From the NCBI RefSeq assembly GCF_001545035.1, contig NZ_FCOJ02000004.1, positions 62,001 through 126,000 of the forward strand: a DNA stretch of 64,000 nucleotides. The letters are read 5' to 3'. The notes under the pieces were generated by a model. The model searched no databases. It saw nothing but the letters and a program-made list of their open reading frames with translations, and had not been told where the DNA came from. A program made the translations under genes and the position numbers. The stretch is from Caballeronia glebae (GTDB lineage Bacteria > Pseudomonadota > Gammaproteobacteria > Burkholderiales > Burkholderiaceae). Below are positions 9,345 to 17,972 of the stretch, piece after piece. Every line of letters starts with the position of its first letter. Positions within the stretch are counted from its first letter, which is position 1.

Positions 9345-10216
9345 AGTCATCCATCCAACGTACCGCGCGTATCGCGGGATTCGCTTCCATGCTCGCACTC
9401 GTGCTGGCCGCCACCGGCTGCACGACGACCGTGCGTCAGGTCAGCGAGACGCGCCCCGTGCTGCGCAATTCCGCGCCGAGCACGATGAGCGAACTGCGCA
9501 TCGCCGACACCGCGCTCGAATCGAACAACTTCGAGCTTGCGACCTCGCTGTACGAGAAGATCCTGCAGGCCGACCCGAAATCCGTGCCCGGCCTGACGGG
9601 TCTCGGCAACACGCTGTACGGCGTGGGCGACTACACGCGCGCCGGCGTCTTCTATCAGCGCGCGAGCCTGATCGACCCGAAGGCGACGCCGCCGCTGATC
9701 GGCATCGCGCGCGTGGCGATCCATCAACGCCGCTTCGCCGACGCCATCGCCACTTATCACCGTGTCCTCGCCATCATGCCGAACGATCCGCTGGCGTGCG
9801 CGGGCCTTGGCGCGGCGCTCGATCTTTCGGGCGATCACGCGCATGCGCAGGCTTTGCTGCGCGAGGCGCTGAGCGCCAATCCGGGCGATCCGATGCTGTC
9901 GGTGAATCTCGGCTTGTCGCTCACGCTGTCGGGCGATCCGCGTCAGGGCGCGAACGTGCTGCTCGACGTGACGCGCTTTCCCGCCGCGCCGCCGCAAGCG
10001 CGCCAGAATCTCGCGCTCGCATATGGCCTGCTCGGCAACGAGGACGCGGCCGCCGCGATCCTGTCGCGCGATCTGCCGAAGGCGTCGGTGCAGGACAATC
10101 TGCATTACTACGAACTCCAGCGCGAGCAGGATGGACACGCGCCCGCGCAGCCGCCGAAGAGCGTGGCCGTCTCCACGGTCGCGACGCCCCGGGTTCAGAC
10201 GGCGAGCGTGAAGTGA
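9341..10216 (+). CDS. tadD: TadD-like tetratricopeptide lipoprotein
   Basis: A 291-residue predicted lipoprotein. The signal peptide ends AATGC with the lipid-modified Cys at 27. The body contains several TPR units, for example 'LETATSLYEKILQADPKSVPGLTGLGNTL'-type repeats from about residue 50 to 240, followed by a low-complexity tail. TadD proteins are thought to assist secretin assembly. The start at 9341 overlaps the tadC stop (ATGA) and gives a proper signal peptide. The open frame continues further upstream inside tadC, but that part is only a shadow. Confidence 0.9.
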   Translation: MKSSIQRTARIAGFASMLALVLAATGCTTTVRQVSETRPVLRNSAPSTMSELRIADTALESNNFELATSLYEKILQADPKSVPGLTGLGNTLYGVGDYTRAGVFYQRASLIDPKATPPLIGIARVAIHQRRFADAIATYHRVLAIMPNDPLACAGLGAALDLSGDHAHAQALLREALSANPGDPMLSVNLGLSLTLSGDPRQGANVLLDVTRFPAAPPQARQNLALAYGLLGNEDAAAAILSRDLPKASVQDNLHYYELQREQDGHAPAQPPKSVAVSTVATPRVQTASVK

Positions 10217-10218
10217 TC

Positions 10219-10707
10219 ATGCGTGCGCCATCGCCGCGCAACAGCCGCTTCTGGCCGCGCTTCACGCGCGACGAACGCGGCGCGTCGGCGATCGAGTTCG
10301 CGATCGTCGCGCCGCTGGTGTTCATCCTGATCCTCGGCACGGTGGAAGTCGCGCTCGACATGATCGTCGACGCCTCCGTGCAGTACGCGGCGCAGCAAGC
10401 CTCGCGCGCGGGACTCACGACGGCCAATCCGTCGAGCGGCACGCGTAGTCAGGAGGCGGCGAACATCGTCAATAACATTCTCGGCGGCTGGACGAAGATC
10501 AACGGCAAGGTCGACATCAAGACCTACGCATATAGTTCGTACAACGATATTTCGGCCGGCAACTATCAGAACACGATGGGCAACTTCGGCGATGTCGTGC
10601 TCTATCAGATCACGCTGACAATGCCGACCTTCTCGGGCATCCCGAAGCTCTTCGGCATCGAGACGATGACCTTTCAACGCAACTACCTCGTGCAGAACGA
10701 AAAATGA
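10219..10707 (+). CDS. tadE: TadE-family pseudopilin
   Basis: A 162-residue minor pilin-like protein. After a basic leader (to about residue 24) comes the TadE motif 'ERGASAIEFAIVAPLVF', with the prepilin-type Gly followed by the Glu at +5 and a hydrophobic helix. The C-terminal domain is variable. It is processed by the same peptidase as Flp in related systems. The ATG lies two bases after the tadD stop and the gene ends in an ATGA overlap with the next pseudopilin gene. Confidence 0.9.
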   Translation: MRAPSPRNSRFWPRFTRDERGASAIEFAIVAPLVFILILGTVEVALDMIVDASVQYAAQQASRAGLTTANPSSGTRSQEAANIVNNILGGWTKINGKVDIKTYAYSSYNDISAGNYQNTMGNFGDVVLYQITLTMPTFSGIPKLFGIETMTFQRNYLVQNEK

Positions 10708-11450
10708 AGCCCGTCAGCGCAACGATGCGATCCCTGTTCGTGGCGGCCGTCGCGCGACGCGCGCGCTACGTGTCGAGACGGTTCATGCGCTCGGAGCGCG
10801 GCAGCGTAACGATCGAGTTCGTGATCGTCGTGCCGATCATGCTGCTGATCCTGCTCGGCTTCACCGAGCTGTATCTCTACATGCGCGCCGTGAGTCTCGT
10901 CGAACACACGGCGTTCACGCTCGCGGATTCGATCGGCCAGATGAGCAACGTCATCGACGATACGTCGGACAAGAACAACGCGACCAACGCGAACAGCCTT
11001 ACGTCGATCTGGGCGGCGGCGGTCACGCTCGCGCAGCCGAACGCGCTCGCGAGCAAGGGCGGCGTGATCGTCACGGCGATCTGCGACCAGAACGTGAACT
11101 GCAATTGCACGCAGATGGGCGGAGCGCTGTCGCAGAACAAGGGCACGCCGTCGATCATGTGGAGCGCGAAGCCGAAATGGCAACCGTCGGGCATGGCGTC
11201 GAGCGTCACGAAGACGAAAGTGCTGCCGACGAACTGGCCGTTCCGTTATGGCGATTCCGCCGTAGCGATCGAAGTCTTCTACCGCTACACGCCGTTCTCG
11301 ATGACCGCGCCGTTCTGGCGCAGCGCCCCGGGCGAGACGACCATCTATGAGCGCGTCTTCGTGCGTCCGCGCAACGGGCAGGTGCTGGCGCTCACGAACC
11401 CATCCTTGACGGCATCGACATCGCAATGCGAAAGCGCCACGGCCCTTTGA
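10704..11450 (+). CDS. tadF: Second TadE/TadF-like pseudopilin
   Basis: A 248-residue protein with the same architecture as TadE: a basic leader, 'SERGSVTIEFVIVVPIMLLILLG' with cleavage-site Gly and Glu at +5 (about residues 33-55), then a long soluble domain. Four cysteines cluster around 'CDQNVNCNCTQ' (about residues 125-135), possibly forming disulfides in the periplasm. Position between tadE and tadG suggests TadF, although the sequence family is TadE-like. The 3' end overlaps the tadG start by 25 bases. Confidence 0.8.
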   Translation: MKPVSATMRSLFVAAVARRARYVSRRFMRSERGSVTIEFVIVVPIMLLILLGFTELYLYMRAVSLVEHTAFTLADSIGQMSNVIDDTSDKNNATNANSLTSIWAAAVTLAQPNALASKGGVIVTAICDQNVNCNCTQMGGALSQNKGTPSIMWSAKPKWQPSGMASSVTKTKVLPTNWPFRYGDSAVAIEVFYRYTPFSMTAPFWRSAPGETTIYERVFVRPRNGQVLALTNPSLTASTSQCESATAL

Positions 11451-13273
11451 GCGCGCGTAGCGCGCGCAATCTCATGTGCGGCGACGAGGGCGCCGTCACG
11501 ATGATGTTCGCGGTGTGCGCGAGCATGATGATCGGCTCGATGTGCATGGCCATCGACTCGATCCACTACGAAATGACGCAGGCGCGCATGCAGATGGCGC
11601 TCGACGTCGCGACGCTTTCGGCGGGCGCGGATCTCGCTCACTACGACACGACCAAGCCCGCGGATCTCTCCAACTGGAAGACCGACGCGCGCGCGTATTA
11701 CGACGTCAACATGCCTTCGGGCTACATGGCGCTGAACCTGCCCAACGCGAACTTCTCGGCGACGGTGACGGGCGCGCCCGCGACGGGCCAGACTATCCGG
11801 CTCTCGGCCGCGGGCTCAATGCCGCTGCTCGCGCCGGTCATCTTCGGCAAGACGGCAACCGACACGGGCTCGGGCAGCAACGGCGGCAACCAGACCAATC
11901 CCGACGCGGCGAACGTCAGCGCGAGCAACGCGGCGTTGCGCCTGCCGAAGAGCACGCTCGAACTCGTGATGGTGCTCGACAACACCGGTTCGATGACCGA
12001 CTACGCCAACTCCAAGGACCATTCGGCGGGCACGAAGATCACGGGTCTGCGGGCGGCCGCGCAGAATCTCGTCACGAGCATCTTCCAGTCGTCGACGACG
12101 GATTCGTACGTCGGCCTCGTGCCGTTCACGACGATGGTCAACGTGAAAAAGGCCTTGCAGCCCACCGGCAAGTGGCTCACGCCGCTGTTCGATAACTACA
12201 ACTCCCAGCATATGTCCATGACCACCAGCAGCAGCTGGAAAGGCTCGGGCTGGGGCGGTTGCGCAGTCGAGCCGCGCGACGCGGGCGACAACCTGAGCCC
12301 GCAGGCATACAACCCGGCGTCGTCGCCGAACTTCAGGCCGTTCTTCTGGAACGTGCCGAAGAACAACTTCTCGGTCTATACCTACACCACGGCGACGAGC
12401 AGGAAGGGCGTCACCACTTGCACGATCAACAACACGCCGACCGCCACGGTGGGCGCGCCGCTCACGTATCTCACGAGCGGCGGCGTGACGACCTCGTGCG
12501 GCACGACGTACTCGGGCGCGACGCCGCCGGCGATTTACGACCAGTGGTACGTCAACAAGAGCAGCAGTTCGACCTCGACCATCACCTACGACCAGAACGG
12601 CAACACCAACTACGGCGCCAACGGCCCGTGCAGCATCGCGCCGGCGCTCTTCCTCACGAAGAGCCAGAGCGACCTGACGACGGGCATCGCGAACATGAAC
12701 GCGGCCGGTTCGACGTTGATCCCGACCGGTCTGCTGTGGGGCTGGCGCATGCTCAAGTCGTCGTGGTCGGACAATGTGGCGGGCACGGGCAACGGCTGGA
12801 TCTCGACCGATACGACCCTGCCGCGCCTGGAGACGACGCAGGGCCTGCAGCGCGTCCTCATCGTGCTGACGGACGGCGAGAACGATCCGGGCGGATCGAC
12901 GGGCATCATGCCGCCGCAGGCTTTCAACGGGCTGTCCGGCGTGGGCCGCTCGGATCTGAAGGCGAATACGGTGTTCCGCGCGGACGACGGTTCGTCGCTC
13001 GCCTCCACGAAGAGACCCGGCTCGATGGGTTCCGTCGACGACATCAACACGTTCCAGCTCGCCGTGTGCTCCGCGATGAAGCAGGAGGGCATCATCATTT
13101 ATTCGATCACCTTCGGCACCTACGGCACGGATACGGCCAGCGTGAGCGCGCAGACGACGATGCAGAACTGCGCGAGCCCCGGCAACTACTATCACGCGCC
13201 GAGCAACGCGACGCTCAACCAGATCTTCCAGCAGATTGCGGGTAATTTGGGCGTGCTGCGTCTTACGCAGTAA
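11426..13273 (+). CDS. tadG: TadG-like pilus protein with von Willebrand factor A domain
   Basis: A 615-residue protein. The N-terminal TadG/Flp-like region ('DEGAVTMMFAVCASMMIGSMCMAID', about residues 24-48) is a membrane helix. It is followed by a vWA domain with a MIDAS-like DNTGS beginning at Asp185 (consensus DxSxS, so the first Ser is Thr) and 'VLIVLTDGEND' near residue 475. A long Ser/Thr/Asn-rich insert of about 200 residues splits the vWA fold. TadG is proposed to anchor the pilus or contact surfaces. This is the last gene of the tad operon; no clear terminator follows directly. Confidence 0.88.
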   Translation: MRKRHGPLSARSARNLMCGDEGAVTMMFAVCASMMIGSMCMAIDSIHYEMTQARMQMALDVATLSAGADLAHYDTTKPADLSNWKTDARAYYDVNMPSGYMALNLPNANFSATVTGAPATGQTIRLSAAGSMPLLAPVIFGKTATDTGSGSNGGNQTNPDAANVSASNAALRLPKSTLELVMVLDNTGSMTDYANSKDHSAGTKITGLRAAAQNLVTSIFQSSTTDSYVGLVPFTTMVNVKKALQPTGKWLTPLFDNYNSQHMSMTTSSSWKGSGWGGCAVEPRDAGDNLSPQAYNPASSPNFRPFFWNVPKNNFSVYTYTTATSRKGVTTCTINNTPTATVGAPLTYLTSGGVTTSCGTTYSGATPPAIYDQWYVNKSSSSTSTITYDQNGNTNYGANGPCSIAPALFLTKSQSDLTTGIANMNAAGSTLIPTGLLWGWRMLKSSWSDNVAGTGNGWISTDTTLPRLETTQGLQRVLIVLTDGENDPGGSTGIMPPQAFNGLSGVGRSDLKANTVFRADDGSSLASTKRPGSMGSVDDINTFQLAVCSAMKQEGIIIYSITFGTYGTDTASVSAQTTMQNCASPGNYYHAPSNATLNQIFQQIAGNLGVLRLTQ

Positions 13274-13345
13274 GGGTTTCGGGCGAGGCGGGCACGCACG
13301 TTGCTCGCCTTGTCGGGGCAAGTCCACTTCACAAGGAGTACCGAC

Positions 13346-13849
13346 ATGCCCGAAAAGAAAACCCTCGAACGCGCGGCGAAGGCCAAGCGCGAAGGCAAGT
13401 CCCCGAGCACGCAAGCCGGCGCATTCGTGAAGGAGCAGATCGATCACGTGCGCGAGGGCAAGCACGGCGCGAAATCGGCGAAGCAGGCTATCGCGATCGG
13501 TTTGTCCGAGGCGCGGCGCTCAGGCGTGAAGACGAAGGCGCCCAGGAAGGGCACGGCGTCCGAGGCGACGCGCAAGAAGGCCGCGCAGGACACCAAGGCC
13601 GCGCATCGCACGAAGAAGAGCCCGAGCACCGAGTCGAAAGCCAAGCGTTCGGCCACTTCCACGCGCGTGCTCAAGCGCGAAGGCACCAAGGCCGCTTCGC
13701 ACAAGTCGCTGTCGCGGCAGACGCATGCCGCCGCAAGCCGTCGCTCGGCGGCGGATCGGTCGGCCGCCGCGAAGAAGGGCTGGGCGACGCGGCGCAAGAA
13801 CGCGGCCGCCAAACCGAAGGGCGCGCATACGCGTCACGCGTCGCGTTGA
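13346..13849 (+). CDS. Basic DUF6496-type protein (Lys/Ala-rich)
   Basis: A 167-residue very basic protein. The N-terminal 60 residues contain 'KQAIAIGLSEARRSGVK', the hallmark of the DUF6496 family. The remainder is a Lys/Arg/Ala/Ser-rich tail resembling histone H1 or AlgP-like proteins, so nucleic-acid binding is a reasonable guess, but not shown. A strong AAGGAG lies before ATG 13346; an in-frame upstream ATG at 13301 has no such site. It is convergent with the LysR gene. Its last 16 bases overlap the end of the frameshift-corrected LysR frame. Confidence 0.8.
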   Translation: MPEKKTLERAAKAKREGKSPSTQAGAFVKEQIDHVREGKHGAKSAKQAIAIGLSEARRSGVKTKAPRKGTASEATRKKAAQDTKAAHRTKKSPSTESKAKRSATSTRVLKREGTKAASHKSLSRQTHAAASRRSAADRSAAAKKGWATRRKNAAAKPKGAHTRHASR

Positions 13850-14744
13850 GAGGGCAGCATCCGGGCGTAGGACACCGCCATCGTCGCGAGGGCGTGAGCG
13901 GCACGCCCGCGCGTCGTAGCAGGCAGACGGGCGTTTTCGCGGCGCGTTCGACGATCGGCACGATCTCGACATGCTCGCGGAAGAACGGATGCCCGGCAAG
14001 GCTCGCGGGTTCGAGCCCGAGATAATCGCTCGACGCAATGCAATGCAGCGTGTCGAAGACCGCTTCGGTCGTCGCGGCGACGCGCGGCGGCGCGAGCTTC
14101 GCGTGCTCGAAAAGCGCCGATAGCTTGTTGCCGGGCGTGCTGCCGCCGCGTTGCCGCGTGCTGACCCACTCGGCGTCTTGCAAGCCGGCCAGCGTGCGCG
14201 AACGTGCGAGCGGATGACCACGCCGCGCGATCACCGCGACCTCGGAATCGAAAAGCGGCGTCGTCTCCATGTCGTGGATGTCCGCGTCGCGCGCAATGAG
14301 CGCGAGCGCGAAATCGAGACTGCCGTCGCGCACCCACGATGTCAGCATGCGCGACGTCGCGCTCGTCAGATGCACATTGATGCGCGGACAGCGCTCCCGA
14401 TAGCTCGCGAGCAACGCGGGAAAGAGCCGCATCGTCGCTTCGGCTGCGAGTCCCAGCGCGACGCGGCCCGTCAGGTCGCCGCGCAACTGGCGCATCTCGT
14501 CCTCCGTCTTGCGGCATTCCCCGACGATCAGTTCGGCGCGCACGCGCAATCTTTCGCCGATCGGCGTGAGCCGCGCGCCGCGCACGTCGCGTTCGAAAAG
14601 CGGTCCGCCCGCCAGCGCTTCGAGCTTCTGCAACTGCTGCGTGATGCCGCTTTGGGCGATGTCGAGTTGTCGCGCGGCGGCGCGCACGCTGCCCGCATCG
14701 GCAACGGCGACGAACATGCGCAACTGCGTCAGAGTCAGATCCAC
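13834..14744 (-). CDS. LysR-family regulator with apparent C-terminal frameshift
   Basis: A LysR-type transcriptional regulator: winged helix-turn-helix at residues 1-60 ('TLTQLRMFVAVADAGSVRAAARQL') and a periplasmic-binding-like effector domain. The likely start is GTG 14744, with GGAG 9 bases upstream; an ATG at 14813 lengthens it by 23 residues. Up to 'RRAGVPLTP' the frame is normal, but it then continues as an unrelated Arg/Ser/Pro-rich tail to 13671, running antisense through the DUF6496 gene. Moving one frame near position 13890 gives a LysR-like ending, LATMAVSYARML..., stopping at 13834. A single-base deletion or a sequencing error explains this best. It is divergent from the binding-protein gene at 14860, which it may control. 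Confidence 0.75.
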
Positions 14745-14859
14745 GCTCGGCGTCTCCGTCGGATGATCTCGAAAAGTGATCATGATAAGCAAAACGCCTC
14801 TTTTTGCGAGCATTTTGCGCCCGTACTATCGGTGGCCATATTCAGGAGACACCGCTTTC

Positions 14860-15630
14860 ATGCTCAGACTCAGCTCACTCTTGCTGGCCGCCGCGCTCGC
14901 CGCCGCCGCGCCGGTTCACGCGAAAGACGCCGACACCTTGCGCCTCGGCATCGACCCCGGCTATCCGCCGATGGACGTGAAGACGCCCGACGGCCACGTC
15001 GCGGGCTTCGACGTCGATCTCGGCGATGAAATCTGTCGCCGTATCGCGATGCGCTGCCAGTGGGTCGAGCTTGAGTTCTCGGGGATGATTCCGGCGCTGC
15101 AGGCGCGCAAGATCGACGGAATCATGTCGTCGATGGCGATCACCGACAAGCGCATGAAGCAGATCGCCTTCTCCACCAAGCTGTTCCAGTTCCGCTCGCG
15201 GCTGATCGCGAAGCAGGGCGTGCCGCTCAACGCGAGCGCGCAGGGCTTGCGCGGCAAGCGCATCGGCGTGCAGAGCGGCAGCCAGTTCGAAACTTATGCG
15301 ATGAAGAACTGGCAGCCGGGCGGCGTCGAAGTCGTGGCGTATCAGAGCGTGGACGGCGTGCTGAACGACCTGAGCGCGGGACGTATCGACGCCGCGCTGC
15401 TCGGCTCGGTCGAAGCGGAGCACGGCTTTCTGAAGACGCCGCGCGGCGTGGGCTTCGCGTTCGTCGGCGAGCCGTTGTCGATGGGCGATCACGGCGTCGG
15501 CATGGGCTTGCGCCAGGACGACGCAGCGCTGAAGGCGAAGGTCGACAAGGCCGTGGGCGACATGCGCGCCGACGGCACGTATCAGAAGATCGCGCGCAAG
15601 TATCTCGATTTCGACGTCTACGGAGACTAA
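14860..15630 (+). CDS. Extracellular solute-binding protein, family 3 (amino-acid ABC type)
   Basis: A 256-residue periplasmic binding protein. The signal peptide is about residues 1-22 (cleaved near 'APVHA'), followed by the family-3 fold: 'LRLGIDPGYPPMDVKTPDG', 'GFDVDLGDEICRRI', 'GMIPALQARKIDGIMSSMAIT'. Such proteins bind amino acids or opines for ABC import. The start at 14860 is chosen because CAGGAGA precedes it and it gives a clean signal peptide. No permease or ATPase gene lies next to it, so it must use transporter parts encoded elsewhere. The deacylase gene follows 10 bases downstream, suggesting one operon. Confidence 0.9.
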   Translation: MLRLSSLLLAAALAAAAPVHAKDADTLRLGIDPGYPPMDVKTPDGHVAGFDVDLGDEICRRIAMRCQWVELEFSGMIPALQARKIDGIMSSMAITDKRMKQIAFSTKLFQFRSRLIAKQGVPLNASAQGLRGKRIGVQSGSQFETYAMKNWQPGGVEVVAYQSVDGVLNDLSAGRIDAALLGSVEAEHGFLKTPRGVGFAFVGEPLSMGDHGVGMGLRQDDAALKAKVDKAVGDMRADGTYQKIARKYLDFDVYGD

Positions 15631-15640
15631 GGATTTATCG

Positions 15641-16765
15641 ATGCAAACGAAATGTCATCCGCTCGTGTCGACTACGCTCGGCACGTCGCGCGAACTCGTC
15701 AGCTTTCATTTCGGCGATGCCCGAAAGGGCGAAACGATTTATCTGCAGGCTTCGCTGCATGCCGATGAAACGCCCGCGATGCTCACCGCCTGGAGTTTGA
15801 AGCAACGTCTCGCCGCCCTCGAAGCCGAAGGCCGCGTGCGAGGCGAGGTCGTGCTGGTGCCGGTGGCGAATCCCATCGGCCTGTCGCAGCACGTGCTCGG
15901 GCAATTCCTCGGGCGCTTCGAGGCGAACAGCGGCCACAACTTCAACCGCAATTTCCCGATGCCGTCCGCCGCCGCGCTGATCGAACGCGTGAGCGCGCGC
16001 TTCTCGTCCGACGACGCCGCGCACAACGCGCGTCTTCTACGCGGCGCGCTCGTCGACCTGCTCGGCGAAACGCGCGCGAAAAACGAGTTCGAATCGCTGC
16101 GGCTCGCGCTGCTCACGCTGGCGTCGGGAGCCGATGTGGTGCTCGATCTGCATTGCTCGCTCGAAGCGACCATGCACATTTACACGAGCCCCGCGAGCTG
16201 GCCCGCGATCGAGCCGCTTGCGCGCTATCTCGGCGCGAACGGCGTGCTGCTGGCGACGGATTCCGGCGGTCAGTCGTTCGATGAGGTTCATACGCTGCTG
16301 TGGAACGAGGTCCGCGAGCGTCTGGGCGAAAAGACGCCGCTCGGCGCGCCGAACGTCGCGGCGACGATCGAGCATCGCGGGCAGCGCGACGTCGATTACG
16401 ACACCGCGTCGCACGATGCCGACGCCATCGTCGATTATCTGATCGCGCGCGGCGTGATCGAAGGCCAGGCGAAGGACGCGCCCCCGCTCGCGCAACCCGC
16501 CACGCCGCTCGCGGGCAGCCAGCAACTGACGGCGCCGGTGAGCGGGATCGTCGTGTACCGCGCGAAAGTGGGCGCGCGGCTGAAAGCGGGCGAGCCGGTG
16601 TTCGATATCGTCGATCCGATCAGCGACGCGGTCACGACCGTCAAGACGACCAACGACGGCGTGTTCTACATGCGCCGCGCGATCCGCTTCGTGTACGCGG
16701 GTGCGCCGATGGGCAGGGTCACGGGTGAAAAGGCGATCCGCAGCGGGGTGCTGATCGGCGCGTGA
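15641..16765 (+). CDS. M14-family succinylglutamate desuccinylase/aspartoacylase-like deacylase
   Basis: A 374-residue zinc hydrolase. The metal motif HADETP (His and Glu about residues 47-50) and the second ligand in 'VVLDLHCSLEATMHIYTS' are visible, and the C-terminal barrel domain ('APVSGIVVYRAKVGARLKAGEPVFDIVDP') is typical of the AstE/AspA group. It would remove an acyl group from an N-acyl amino acid. The operon-like arrangement with a family-3 binding protein suggests uptake and deacylation of an acylated amino acid or opine. The exact substrate cannot be read from sequence. Confidence 0.87.
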   Translation: MQTKCHPLVSTTLGTSRELVSFHFGDARKGETIYLQASLHADETPAMLTAWSLKQRLAALEAEGRVRGEVVLVPVANPIGLSQHVLGQFLGRFEANSGHNFNRNFPMPSAAALIERVSARFSSDDAAHNARLLRGALVDLLGETRAKNEFESLRLALLTLASGADVVLDLHCSLEATMHIYTSPASWPAIEPLARYLGANGVLLATDSGGQSFDEVHTLLWNEVRERLGEKTPLGAPNVAATIEHRGQRDVDYDTASHDADAIVDYLIARGVIEGQAKDAPPLAQPATPLAGSQQLTAPVSGIVVYRAKVGARLKAGEPVFDIVDPISDAVTTVKTTNDGVFYMRRAIRFVYAGAPMGRVTGEKAIRSGVLIGA

Positions 16766-16828
16766 AGACGCACGAGACGCACGAGACGCACGAGACGCAC
16801 GAGCCGCACGAGCCGCACGAGCCGCACG
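16766..16828. repeat. 9-base tandem repeat, seven units
   Basis: Seven head-to-tail 9-base units: AGACGCACG four times, then AGCCGCACG three times. They begin two bases after the stop codon of the deacylase gene and end 77 bases before the hydrolase gene. The two unit types differ at one base, suggesting two rounds of expansion. It is not a CRISPR (units too short, no spacers). It may vary in copy number between strains. Confidence 0.9.
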
Positions 16829-16905
16829 ACATGCGCCGCTCACCACGCCGAGCGCGCATTTCCCTTGCTGGCTAGAATGACTCTTCCCTTTCGAGGAGTC
16901 TCGCC

Positions 16906-17796
16906 ATGCTGGACTTCGGACGCCACGCGCGCACGCCCACGCTCGAAATTTCCTACGCCGATTCCGGTCCCGCCGACGGTCCCGTCTTGCTGCTGATTCA
17001 CGGCTGGCCGGACGCGGCGCGCGCGTGGAACGCCGTGTCCGCGCGGCTCAACGACGCGGGCTATCGCACCATCGTCCCGGAGTTGCGCGGCGCGGGCGGC
17101 ACGCGTTTTTTGCGCGACGACACCGTGCGCGACGGCTCGGGCGTCGCGCTCGCGCAAGACGCTGTCGATCTCGCCGATGCGCTCGGCATCGCGAAATTCG
17201 ATGTCGTCGGCCACGATTGGGGCGCGCGCGCCGCGTACACGATGTCCGCGTTGTTCCCCGAACGCGTGCGTCGCATGGCGGCGCTCGCGCTTGCTTATCA
17301 GCCGCGCGGCGTTTTCGAATTGCCGGATTTTCCGCAGGCGCGGCGTTTCTGGTACCAATGGTTCATGTCCCTCGACGGCGGCCCGGACGCGCTCGCCGCC
17401 GATCCCAAAGGCTTCGCGCGCATTCAGTGGGACACATGGTCGCCGCCCGGCTGGTTCGACGAAGCCGAATTCACGACGACGGCGCGCGCATTCGAGAATC
17501 CCGACTGGGTGCCGATCACGCTGAATGCGTATCGCCGGCGCTGGCGCGGTGATCAGCCGTCCGACCCGGCGCTCGCCCAACTGTATGCGCGGCTTCCTAC
17601 GATCGAACGCATCGGCGTGCCGGCGCTGATGGTTCAAGGCGGCGCGGATGCCTGCGACGAACCGGCGATTTCGGAAGGACAGGCGCACTATTTCACGGCC
17701 GGATACCGGCGCGTTGTCATCGATGGCGCGGGGCATTTTCCGCTGCGCGAGGCGCCGGACGCGGTCGCGCAAGCAGTGATCGCACATCTTGCATAG
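16906..17796 (+). CDS. Alpha/beta-fold hydrolase, epoxide-hydrolase-like
   Basis: A 296-residue alpha/beta hydrolase. The oxyanion motif HGWPD is at 32-36 and the nucleophile elbow GHDWGA places Asp104 as nucleophile, as in epoxide hydrolases and haloalkane dehalogenases. The C-terminal 'GAGHFPLREAP' supplies the catalytic His. The presence of an Asp nucleophile argues against an esterase. A TAGAAT -10-like hexamer lies near 16873 and GAGGAG before the ATG. Single gene; substrate unknown. Confidence 0.87.
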   Translation: MLDFGRHARTPTLEISYADSGPADGPVLLLIHGWPDAARAWNAVSARLNDAGYRTIVPELRGAGGTRFLRDDTVRDGSGVALAQDAVDLADALGIAKFDVVGHDWGARAAYTMSALFPERVRRMAALALAYQPRGVFELPDFPQARRFWYQWFMSLDGGPDALAADPKGFARIQWDTWSPPGWFDEAEFTTTARAFENPDWVPITLNAYRRRWRGDQPSDPALAQLYARLPTIERIGVPALMVQGGADACDEPAISEGQAHYFTAGYRRVVIDGAGHFPLREAPDAVAQAVIAHLA

Positions 17797-17847
17797 CGGG
17801 CGGGCAGGCGAGCGTCTTGCGAAGCACCACGGACAGTCCTGACACGT

Positions 17848-17877
17848 TTGGCGACAGATACTGTATGCGTGTACAGT
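17848..17877 (+). promoter_or_regulatory. SOS (LexA) box and promoter upstream of tandem uvrA
   Basis: A perfect LexA-type operator, CTGTATGCGTGTACAG, occupies 17861-17876 (CTGT-N8-ACAG). It lies between a candidate -35 TTGGCG (17848-17853) and -10 TACAGT (17872-17877, spacer 18) and overlaps the latter, so LexA binding would block the promoter. The start codon is about 95 bases downstream. The match to the consensus is seen directly; control by LexA is inferred. Confidence 0.85.
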
Positions 17878-17972
17878 ACTGTTCGCAGGGGCGGACGCAC
17901 GCTTCCGAACACTCGCGCGAGCTCGCCCACGGCTTCGAGAAAGCCGCCTAACTTATTGAACCGGTTGAAAAA

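Noticed and set aside
16766..16828. CRISPR-like array
   Set aside because: Units are only 9 bases and adjoin without spacers; no cas genes are present.
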